Positions 32,896 through 43,334 of a stretch of DNA of 64,000 bases are shown here, one piece after another. Below the pieces are notes generated by a model. The model did no database searches and was not told the origin of the DNA. It saw only the letters and a list, made by a program, of their open reading frames with translations. The stretch is from Gentiana macrophylla (Eukaryota; Streptophyta; Magnoliopsida; Gentianales; Gentianaceae): contig CM047808.1 of NCBI GenBank assembly GCA_026214975.1, positions 8,644,267 to 8,708,266 of the forward strand, given 5' to 3'. The first letter of the stretch is position 1, and each line of letters opens with the position of its first letter. Made by a program: the position numbers and the translations under genes.

Positions 32896-35800
32896 ATGGA
32901 GGCAATACGAATGCTGCATATGAATGGAGGAACCGGGGAAGATAGTTATGCCAACAACTCTTCACTTCAGGTTTATACTTTCAACTACGTACTCTACCAT
33001 TTCTATACTTAGTAGTTTTAAGCCTATGATCAAGCTAATATCTTTATTGCTTTGCATGGCAGCGTAAGGCTATAACGATCGCAAAACCGATAATAGAAGA
33101 AGCCATTAAAGATGTTTACTGCAAACTACATCCAAAAACCTTGTGCATTTCAGACATGGGTTGTTCAAGTGGACCAAACACTTTCTTTGCAATTTCTTTG
33201 CTAATTGAGGCCGTTGACGGTTTGCGTCGAAATTCAGGCCGTGATTTGCCAGAGTTTCTGATACACTTGAATGATCTTCCGACCAATGATTTTAACACAA
33301 TTTTCAGATCATTGCCAAGGTTTTGTGAAGACATGAAGGAACATCTGGGTTCCGGGTTCGGAACTTGTTTCTTGACTGGTGTTCCTGGTTCATTCTATGA
33401 GAGGGTTTTTCCTTCTCAAAGTTTGCACTTTGTTCACTCATCTTACTCGCTACAATTGTTAGCTCAGGTATGTATGTAGAAAAATAAACATAAGACATAA
33501 ATATGATAATATAGAAAAGAAAAAAAAAACATATGGAGCCTTTAAGGGCACCAGGCAAATCTACATTTGCCTTTAAGGGCACTCAATAACTGTTCCATAA
33601 AAAAGCATAAAGATCATGGTTTTTAAGTGTGATATATTCATATTAGTCACGGTTTCTAAAATGTGGCATATTGAGGTGTGACATAAAATACTTTAATCCA
33701 ATCACAATTAAAAATTATGATCTATTATAATAGTTATCACACTTAAAAACCGTGATCTATTATAGTTGTTATCACACTTAAAAACCGTAATCTAATATAA
33801 TTTCATCACATTTAAAAACTGTGATCTATTATAGTTGTTATCACAATTAAAAACTGTGATCTATTATAGTTGTTATCACACTTAAAAAACGAGATCAATT
33901 ACAATTTCAACACATTTAAAAATTGTGATCTATTTTAGTTGTTATCACACCTAAAAACCGTGATCTATTATAATTTAAATCACACCTATAAAAGTATTTT
34001 TTTCGAAAACAATATATAAGCACACATATTTCTCTTTAAAACAATATATAAGCACACATATTTCTCGTTCCCGGTGAGACTCGAACCCGAATACTCTGTA
34101 TTAACAAGTCACACTAAATACCAGAAGGCCGATGCCTTCTTTCTTCTAATTTTCGACCAAACTAAACTAAGATTCATTATAAAATATCATATTATTTTAA
34201 TAACAGTGATTGATTGATGTTTTTGTCTCAGTTTCCTAGAAACCGTGATAAAATAAAAAAATGTGATCTATTTTAGTTGCTATCACACTTAAAAACCGAG
34301 ATCTGCTATAATTTCAACACATTTAAAAACTGTGAGCTATTTTAGTTGTTATCACACTTAAAAACCGTGATCTATTATAGTTGTTATCACACTTAAAAAC
34401 CGAAATCTATTATAATTTCAACACATTTAAAAACTGTGATCTATTTTAGTAGTTGTTATCACATTTAAAAACTGAGATCTATTATAATTTCAATTACACC
34501 TAAAAAGTGTGATCATTTTTTTTTTCCGAAAACGAAATATACACACATATTTTTTGTTACCAGTGAGACTCGAACCCAGATACTCCGTATTAAGGAACCA
34601 CACTAATTATCACACCGAAATTAGACACACAAATTGGACAGGTGATCTCATCCCTTACACTAAACTGAAATTTTTATTATAAAATATCATATTATTTTAA
34701 TCACAGTTGAAAACTGTGATTGATTGATGTTCTTGTCTCAATTTTCCTAAAAACCGTGATAATAAATACTGTGATATATTTTAGTTGTTCCAACACTTAA
34801 AAAGCGAGACATATTATAATTCAACACATTTAAAAACCGTGATCTATTTTAGTTTTTATAACACTTAAAAATCGTGATCTATAATAGTTGTTAATACACG
34901 TAAAAACCAAGATCTATTATAATTTTAACACATTTAAAAATTGTGATCTATTTTAGTAGTTGTTATCACATTTAAAAACCAAGATCTATTATAATTTCAA
35001 TCACACCTAAAAAAAGTGTGATCATTTTTTTTTTTTCATACCTAATAACTGTGATAAAATATTTAAGTGTGATATATACATTTTCCTTGTCTCAGTTCTT
35101 TTAAAAGTGTGATCCTTATCTTTCTGTAAGTGTGATCTATGTCTCTTTTTGTATTAATGGATATAATTTGTCTCAATTTTTCTATAATTATGACAAAAAT
35201 ATCATATGAATTCAGTCACTGTTTAAAAATGAGATTAATTGATGTAATTTATCTCGCTTTTTCAATAACCGTGACAAAAATATCATATCAATTCAGTCAC
35301 AGTTTAAAAGTGTGATTGATTGGTATAATTTATCTCGCTTTTTCAGTAACTGTGACAAAAATATCATATCAATTCGATCCATTTTATTTTAGATATGAGA
35401 TTGATTGATATAATTTATCTCATTTTTTAATAACTGTGACAGAAATATAATATCAATTCAATCACAGTTTAAAAATGAGATTGATTGTTATAATTTATCT
35501 TGGTTTTTCTATTACTGTGACGGAAAAATCATATCAATTAAGTCACATTTTAAAAATGAGATTGATTAATATAAGTTATCTCAATTTTTCAATAAGTGTG
35601 ATAGAAAGTTGTAAGTGTGATATATATATTTTCTTTTTCTCGATTTTATTGAAACAGTGACTGTTATCATATCTAAAGTGTGACCTATATCATATTTTGT
35701 AGTAGTGTTGACAACAAATCTATATTTGCCTTTAAGGGCACCCCTTTAATTTTAGGAAGGCCTTTAAGGGTACCATATCAAATCTACTTGGGACACGACA

Positions 35801-36685
35801 ACATTGTTTAAAAATATACATGTAGTGGGGTGTGAAATGGTAGATTTACTGTGGTGTCCTTAAAGACCCACTAATTTTATAAATTCTTGTGTGGTTTCCC
35901 TAATAGATTTACCGGGATGCCTTTAAAGGTCCGAAAAGAAAAACAAAACAATTCTTACTTTTTGTGATATTTCACACCTAGGCCCCCGAAGGAGCGGAGG
36001 GTAACAAGGGTAACATCTATTTATCATCTACGAGCCCCTCCAAAGTGGTAGATGCATATCTAAAGCAATTCACAAAAGATTTCTCATCATTTTTGAGATT
36101 CCGTGCTGTGGAAATAATAGCTGGGGGTTGCATGGTTATTACACTCATAGGGAGAAGACTAGAAGATCCTGGTGCTTGGGAGAGTCAAAGTGTCATGGGG
36201 CCTCTATCGAAGACCATCAACGACATGGTTGATGCGGTACTAAGATTCGTATTTGAGTTGGTTTCTTGTATTTGTTTTTGATAAAATGACATCACGTTTC
36301 CTTATAATGTACATATATATTGCAGGGCTTCATTGAGGAAGAGAAAGTAGATTCGTTCAATTTTCCTATCTACTACCCTTCACTAGTTGAGCTAAAAACT
36401 GTGATTGAGATGGACGGATCTTTCACAATTAGCCGTGTGGGATTAGCTGATGTGCATTGGAATGTGGATGACCACGAACTTTCGACTCCTGATCTGTTGA
36501 AGAATGCTGGACTGAATGTAGCAAAAACGATCCGAGCAGTCAAAGAACCATTGCTTGCTAGTCATTTTGGTGAACAGGTGATGAATGAGCTTTTTAGTAG
36601 ATATGCTGAGAAGCTCACTGATTGCATGTCAAAAGGGAAGACTAAGTTTCATAACATTACTCTCTCTTTGAGGAAAAAAGATTAA
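32896..36685 (+). CDS. SABATH family carboxyl methyltransferase, copy A, intact four-exon gene
   Basis: Exons 32896-32970, 33063-33467, 35982-36236 and 36326-36685 join in phase 0 with GT-AG borders and give 364 residues, normal for the family. SABATH enzymes use S-adenosylmethionine to methylate carboxyl groups of small acids (salicylate, jasmonate and others) or ring nitrogens, in the cytosol. Exon 1 reads MEAIRMLHMNGGTGEDSYAN. The SAM site is ISDMGCSSGPNT (about 54-65), then LNDLPTNDFNTIF, and GSFYERVFPSQSLHF. The substrate motif reads HSSYSLQLLAQ (about 150-160), where most members have a Trp in place of the first L of LLAQ. Exon 4 starts GFIEEEKVDSF and ends SLRKKD. Intron 2 is 2514 bp because of transposons. 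The substrate cannot be told from sequence. Confidence 0.9.
33535..35932. mobile_element. MITE in intron 2 of SABATH copy A, carrying a nested element
   Basis: The ends GGAGCCTTTAAGGGCACC (33535) and, inverted, GGATGCCTTTAAAGGTCC (to 35932) form a terminal inverted repeat of about 28 bp that runs on into AAATCTA. Without the nested element the MITE is about 270 bp. Copy B has a 100-bp intron with no insertion here, which serves as an empty site. An A-rich sequence GAAAAGAAAAA lies on both sides and may be the target duplication. Confidence 0.65.
33580..35707. mobile_element. CACTA-like element made of subterminal repeats
   Basis: The right end TTTTGTAGTAGTG (35695-35707) is the classic CACTA terminus in reverse. 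The body consists of 35-36-bp units like TTATCACACTTAAAAACCGTGATC (33700-35000, in two blocks), then about 80-bp units with ATCATATCAATTCAGTCAC (35160-35640). The left end CACTCAATAACTG does not mirror the right end, so it is damaged or wrongly placed. No transposase is encoded. Confidence 0.55.
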
Positions 36686-38165
36686 TGATTTGAAGTTTTT
36701 GATTTCTTGTATTTTTCTTTTCTTTGTCTTTAATTTGAGATGTGTAATGGGTGCCGTACTCTTTTCTTTATGCATTCAATCTAGTGTCTTGATACTTTGG
36801 CATGATTATGTTATGGTTGTTCAATATAAAAATAAAATAAAATGCTTTTTATTAATGTATCCTCAAATTCAATTATTAGTTTTTTTAAAACTATATTCAT
36901 GCATAGTACTAAATTAGACCTTAGTTCATTTCTTTTATATTTTTTCGGGATTAACTGTCGAAATTCACTGATTTCGGGATTCACTGGGGAGATTTATTGA
37001 TTTTCGGTATTCACTGTTTGTCCTTCTCGCTATAAAAATTATGCAGTTGTCCTTCTCCCTATAAAAAATATGTAGCTGTCCTGTTACTTAAAAATATTTC
37101 AGATTGTGTCATTATCCCTAATTTTCCATAAATTATACAACAGAAACTATGTACACAACCCACAAAAACACCGTGTATACAGACTTTTTTTTGTTACATC
37201 AAAACATTAAAATGCCGTGAAAGTTGGCCATCGTTGCAATGACAACCCCTGATTATATCATTACTCAAAAGGAACTCAACATGAGACAAATTAAGGTGAT
37301 GGCCACATTGTCTGTGCCGACGTTACTAGATCTCTAACAAACCGGATCATGTTTAAAGCCCTTCAACTTGGCATTTCCATCCACCCATGCCATGATGCAA
37401 CAAGATGTATATTCACGATACTGGAAATCGTCGGGTATTGATTCCGGAGCCTCTTGATCCTAGTGACAATCTATTCAAACTTCAAGAACACTAAAATCAA
37501 CGTAACGGGGGTGGTTTGCGTGAGGTTTAGACTGGACCTAAGATGTTGTATCTCAAGCTGCCTACGTATCCAGAGTATTAGTCAGGAATCAAGTCTCTCG
37601 TAATTCCTTAGGGATTGTTTATATATAGGGGCTTGTGTGGACTTTGATTTCGTGTTCCACAAGGAAGAGATAAACGCGATTTAATCTCCTTAATTATAGG
37701 AGATAACCACGCTGATTTAAATATAGAATTAGAGTCTTTATGGCTAGGGATTCTTTCCAAGTTTATATGATTTTAGTATGCACGTGGGCTAATAAGCTTA
37801 AGACCTCCTAGGCCGACCTGCGGTGGTCGGGAATAGTATGCCGAGCTAGAGCCTACCGAGCTGACCCCCCCACCTGGGGTTTGGGTGGAGCTCGCGCCTA
37901 CTTATAGGCTAAGGCTGGGTCCTTGACCTTTAGTATTCACACTTCCTCTATCTGCATTTATTGATGTGTTAACATGAAGATGACACGTGGCGAGGTGCCG
38001 GTCCAACCTCCATCATACATGTATGTAGCCGAATGCCTTATGTGTCTTCACTCAAGATAAGGTGGAAAAGAATACGATCATTGATGGGGAGATATGTGAG
38101 GCAAGATTGCAGATAAATCAAGAGACCACACAACAAGAAATATATATTCTAACTACTTGTAATAT
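36686..38165. repeat. downstream segment of copy A, duplicated after copy B
   Basis: This non-coding segment matches 45532-45640 plus 50830-52060 downstream of copy B, with the copia element removed. Shared words include CCGTGAAAGTTGGCCATCGT, CAAACCGGATCATGTTTAAA and CTGCCTACGTATCCAGAG. Copy A has about 190 bp extra at 36945-37130. The homology stops near 38157. The CTGCCTACGTATCC part resembles LTR-like sequence common in dicots, but I cannot place it. Confidence 0.85.
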
Positions 38166-38225
38166 TCTGATTCTCGGGAATGGGCAGACGTGTCAATTTG
38201 CGAGATATGGATTTGAAGTTTATAC

Positions 38226-38229
38226 TTTA

Positions 38230-38267
<38 letters not shown>

Positions 38268-38293
38268 TTTCGAAAAATATATATATATATATA
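38226..38293. repeat. (TA)n microsatellite, two runs
   Basis: Two TA runs at about 38231-38262 and 38276-38293, separated by CAATTTTCGAAAA. They lie directly left of the chromovirus-like LTR. Confidence 0.9.
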
Positions 38294-38307
38294 TTCTTCC
38301 TTGGGGC

Positions 38308-40398
38308 TGATTTGTAATTATGGGGAATTAAGAGTAATTAATTACAAATTAATTAGTGGGAGGTTTTATTTGGGAAATAACCTCCCCACTAATCAAAAAG
38401 AGTCATCAGAAAAATTTAAACATAAAAGCTTCAGAGTTCTAAAGGAAAGAAGAAAAAGAGACTTCCTCAAATTCATTACTAGTTGCTACTCCATTTTCAG
38501 ATTCAACTAGAGCAGGATCATCGTGAGAAAGCAAGGAACGTTTTGATACTAAGATTTCCAGATTTTATCAAGGTATGAAAATAGCCCTAATCTTGGATTC
38601 ATCACGTTTTGATCTTGTTTGGCTGGAGAAAGTTGTGTATTTCGTAGTTTTGAGTAGTTAGAAACCTTAATCCTAACTAGTTCTTGGATTGGTTGCGGCT
38701 TAAATAGGTTTTTTTTGGAGTTTGAAAAGTGCCTGCAAAGTTTCTGAAGTTTTTCTTGGAATTGTGCTTTGATCAAGTAAGGAAATCTTCTCTATTGTGT
38801 TAGTTATGATTTGGTGAAGTTAGGGCCTTGTTTTGGGGTGTTTTGATGTTGAAATCATGTTTAAACGTGATCATGTAATTGCTTGGTGATATGTGATGTT
38901 AAGGTAAAGATTTTCTACTGTTATGATGTTTGGAATGATATTCAACTTGGTTGGTTTTAGGTAGAAATCGATAGAGTGTAGAAAATTAAAGTGCAGTCTG
39001 GTGCATTTTGGCGTCCCCCAGACCTGTTTCAGAGAGTTCTGTGAACTCTCTGATACATTTTTGGCGTGCCCCAACATGTTTGGCATCCCCCAAACCTGAA
39101 TAGAGAGTTTAGTGAAGTTTCTGAAGCAGTTTTGGCGCGCCCCAAAGTGTTGGCGCCCCCCAACCCTGTATAAATGTTATTTTGAGTGTTTTAAGCTACG
39201 AGATAAGTTTTAAATGTTATCTTTTGATCTAATAACACTAAAGGAACATGAACAAGCCTTGATTAAGCTTCTGATGCGTTTAGTTCCGGCACCGAATGTA
39301 CTCTTCCATAGAGTTGAAGTTCGGGACCGTCGGAAGGGTATGAATGGCTTGTGCTTTGATGAATTAGTATTCATCAATGTCTGTGTACGTGTTTAGGTCT
39401 TTGTGTCTAGAGTCTAAGAGAGGGAGTGGAGTTGCAAAGTGAGCTCCTACCTTGAAAACACTTAGGTGGCTAGTTAATGATTAATAATTTACATAAGTGT
39501 ATAGTAAAAGACTAAACATCATAACATTCTTGGTAAGGCACTTGTCTATATCGCGATGTGTGGGCGGTCAGATTAAGTGAATAACTCTACTGGCCTATAA
39601 ACGGCTAAATGGTAGAGCAACTTCGCCGAACGTGTATACTATCAGGTCTTAACCCGTGGCTATTGGTGTGATCCACTAATAGGTTGCAAACGATACATTG
39701 TGGTGGGTAGCATCATGCGTAGTGCCCTTGAATGCCGGTGTAACAAATTTGAGTTAAGCTAAAAACGTTTAGTCATAACATGTTGATGAGCATGAAATGA
39801 ACCCTAGAATTGAGTCGGTCAAATAAAGATAACCTAACAATTATGTAAATCTTTCTTTGTGAAATCTAGTTAATGCAATAACTTATGTTTCTTGCTAAGT
39901 ACCTTTGTACTTACCTCAAATGCATGTTTGTTGTGTTTGGGGTTGAGAAGATGAAAATGTTGAACAGGAGTTTGACGAGGACTTTGAAGATGATCTTTGA
40001 TGCTCCTGCCATACTATGCTTTTATCATATTTCTTTTCTTGCTAGACTTTGTTGTTTCCTCTTCAAGTCTTATGTTGTAATTTCATTTCAAGACATGTGG
40101 TATTTCATGACATTTTCTTGTAATATATTTGTTGTGTTTCTTTCCTTTCTTTAAACATCGTATGGTTGTAAGATTTGGAGTTCGTTGTTGTAAGATATCT
40201 TTTCTATCTTTAGTATGGTTTTGTTTATATTCTTATCTTGTACAAAAAAAATAAACCCGAGTATTCTGGCTTCCGTAAATGCGAAACTCGATACGACGTA
40301 GTAGAGGCTTACGTATAATATAGAATTTATTTTATATTATACGTGCCGAACGTTCTTTTACCGGGTAAGGACTCGGTATCCGGGAACGGGGCGTTACA
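38308..40398 (+). repeat. LTR of a chromovirus-like Ty3/gypsy element
   Basis: The 3' end GGGGCGTTACA (40388-40398) followed by TTGGTATCAGAG is typical of Del/Tekay chromovirus LTRs with a tRNA-Met PBS. A TATA box (TATAAAT) is at 39169-39175, with GGCGTCCCCCAG-like words just upstream at 39008-39165. The left end is not defined, since the TGTAACGCCCC start expected from the 3' end is missing; the LTR may be cut at the TA repeat. No gene lies inside. Confidence 0.65.
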
Positions 40399-40400
40399 GT

Positions 40401-40790
40401 TGGTATCAGAGAGAAGCATCCTTTAGGTTTCCTTTCTTGAGATAAGTTCCTTTAGATCTTTTAGTAACGTTCAGGTTTCCTTTGATCATCATGATGGTGT
40501 TCACTAGAACTAGAGCAGGTGCGGAACCGTCAGGCGTTAGACGTGAGAGTCCGATACCGGTTGTAGGAAATGGCTTTGTGAGGGAGAACGCCTCGCATCA
40601 CCTGAGCTTCTCACCACCCCCTCATACGGCGACCCCCATGCCGCGATCTCATCAGGAGCATGCAACGAGATTTTCAAGAACATGAAAAAGAGTTTTTGGT
40701 GAATACGCGTGAAGAGAGATGTTGCTGAGTATGTAGCCAATCCATTATTTGCCAAGTGCAAGCTCTCATGCCCTCCGGTTATAGCAGACA
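40401..40790 (+). pseudogene. chromovirus-like PBS and truncated gag start
   Basis: The PBS TGGTATCAGAG is at 40401-40411 (initiator tRNA-Met type). An ATG at 40491 starts MVFTRTRAGAEPSGVRRESP, a plausible Gag N-terminus, but the frame stops at 40683 and recognisable sequence ends near 40790. No pol follows, so the element is cut off after its first 400 internal bases. Confidence 0.55.
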
Positions 40791-40855
40791 AGTATATCAA
40801 CATGGACCCCGATCCCCTGCGGTGCAATGTGCACAGCACCCCCTACTGTGACGCA

Positions 40856-40911
40856 AAACGGCGTCGTTTCGGCCCGAAATGACGTCGTTTCGGCCCGAAA
40901 TGACGCCGTTT
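40856..40911. repeat. 56-bp near-palindrome with internal direct repeat
   Basis: Begins AAACGGCGTCGTTTCGGCCC and ends GACGCCGTTT, with TGACGTCGTTTC at the centre. It is nearly self-complementary and also contains two copies of CGTCGTTTCGGCCCGAAATG. It is strongly GC-rich against AT-rich surroundings. Confidence 0.8.
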
Positions 40912-43235
40912 GGGGTGTACAAAGACAATATCGGCTGATTGGCGCGACGTGGTAGGGATCCTTGTCCATATCGACATGCATGGACCGCATGGTTGAAAAC
41001 CCCAATATTCCGCAAAATACAGTACCAAAAAGTCTTAAATGTCCACAGAGAAGTGAATACACCAATTTATCTTCCAGATAGTAGATGTTCATTAGGCGGG
41101 CTAGGCGACGCAGGCGACGCAGATTTCGAGTGTGAAAGGGACGATAATTTTGAAAAAAAAAATTGCAATAAAAAAATGTATAGTAGTGTTTTATGTCCCA
41201 TCACATACAAAAATAAGCACTACTCTGTATCTCTGAAAAAATACGAATATACAATTTACGTTATATAATAGGAAAAAAAAACACTACTACATAGCATAGA
41301 ATCTGAACACATTTAGCCTTCTATTTCAATCAATAATGATTTATAACACTACAAACAATATTTTGAGGGAAACAAACATTTCAAAAGTTATTAATATTTA
41401 TTTTTATGAACCACTTTGGTAATAATTATGTATATTTATTTACATAATAAAAGTTTTATATCAAATTATCCGATTATTATAGGTGATAGGGGCGAATATA
41501 AGTTTTACGAGGGACGAAAACAATACATAACATATATATAATAGTGTTTTCTCCGGATCAGGGAGGGGGCGACCCTTAAAGTGCGTCCACCCCTGGCGAG
41601 GCAGTCGCCGAAGGCCCACCGTCAAGGCGGGCCCGTAGTTTCATGTTTTGTTTAAATAAAAAAGATCGTGTAGGTCAAATCTCAACCTACCTAATATATT
41701 GTGTTAAAATTTACATGAATGATAAAGTCTTAAATTATAGGGGCAAGGGGCCACAAGGACAAAAAAATTAATAAATGGGTCTGGAAGGACAAAAGTAACA
41801 TTTTCATTATTATAAAGGACAAAAATCACAATTGTTACTTTAAAATTGTTACTTCGCGTGTTAATGTTACTTTGTATTTCACAATTGTTACTTCATATTT
41901 ACTCTATTCCACATTTGTTACTTCATATTTGTTACTTCATAATTGTTACATTTTGTCCTGATTAAATTACAGTTTCCTTTTATCCCAATTTTTTTTGATA
42001 ATTTTGTCCTTCTGGACAAAAATCTATAAATTATAAGCCCACTAATATAATGTGTTAAAAAAATTACTTGAATTGAAATGCCCAAATTATAGGGTTGAAC
42101 TCCGTTTTAAAACAGCACCCCTAATACAAACGATAACAATATATGAAAAAATATCTAACATTAATGAATTTGAATTTTGTTTCCACGGATTTTAGAAACG
42201 CGATTTTGAAATAATATTTGGTAAATAATAAATATTTTCTAAATAAACAACCTCCTCATCGTTAGTGGATATAATTGATTGATTGTTTGGGAGCACAACT
42301 TGTGTTTGTCGTGAAATTCAAATTTCTTTATGAAAGCTATGTTCATTTAACCTTATTGTCTAATTTTTTTTGAGAGTATTTGTTTAAAGCTTTTATCATC
42401 AACGATGGCAAGTCCATGAATTTGAGCCATTATGTTACTGATTAACTTCTCCATTCATCTTGTGAAACAAGAGTCAAGGGAGTGGGCAAGGGCGGACACA
42501 CCTTATATCAATTGGTTCTGCTAAAAAAATGAAAACTCCACATTTTAGTTTACCTAGCTATAAAAGAATATTTCGGATCCCGTGAAAAAAATAATTACAT
42601 ATAAAAACAATTATGGACCCCTTAACAAAATTTCTGGATCCGTCCTGAAAGTATCGGAACCTTTAAATGTTGAGGTTCAATATTTTTTTTTAAGGTTTAA
42701 GGATACTTAATGCTCGACAGAGGAGTGAAAAGCCGGTAAAATGGTTGATGCTTTCGTGGTTAAAGAATCTCTCTTAGCTAGGGCTAGGCCACCTGCCTGC
42801 CTGACTATCTATTGTCTCAGCAGGCCTTAACCCGGCAAAGACGACAGAGGCATAAAGCTGTCTACTTCTCTCGCTACATCACTCGTAAGAGTACTCGTTG
42901 GGTATCCCGCAAAGATAGCTACTCGACCTACGGGAGAGGAGCGTAAGCCACTCGACTTTTTATTATCAAGTGTATGAAAATGGACCTTGATTCCCTTAAA
43001 GCATTTGACCATTACGTGCAACATTACACATAAAACAATGTCGTGATGGACAAGTGCATGAGTTGAGATCTTTTTCCGTATGTTATATTTGTCAAGTTTT
43101 TGTAACGATCGGTTCGGGAAAACCGATTTTTTTATTATAAGGTTGTTTGCATATATAGGACAATTCCGTGGAAATGGCATCTCAACAGATGCATTATTCC
43201 CTCCCTAGCAACATGCCATTTTAAAAGATGTTAAA
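40912..43235. other. intergenic, AT-rich
   Basis: No gene that I can support. 41700-42060 has repeated TTGTTACTTCATA words and loosely inverted GGACAAAAA words, perhaps an eroded MITE. 41560-41640 has a GC-rich piece (CCACCCCTGGCGAGGCAGTC). 42660-43230 shows nothing. Confidence 0.5.
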
Positions 43236-43243
43236 AAAAAGGG

Positions 43244-43250
43244 TATAAAT
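43244..43250 (+). promoter_or_regulatory. TATA box of SABATH copy B
   Basis: GGGTATAAATGAAGGCGCAC, same core as copy A. The leader to the ATG at 43335 is longer because of a short insertion after CACTCC. Confidence 0.75.
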
Positions 43251-43334
43251 GAAGGCGCACTCCATGCACATCTTATATGCATGAATTGATAGCATATATA
43301 CAATATGTTGAAAAATCGAAAAGAGATGACGAAG

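Noticed and set aside
34068..34585. tRNA genes
   Set aside because: Only a B-box-like word is present on the minus strand; no cloverleaf or A-box could be traced.
36690..36917. 75-codon frame after copy A
   Set aside because: It lies in the 3' untranslated region; the copy B version is not kept open and the composition is that of AT-rich non-coding DNA.
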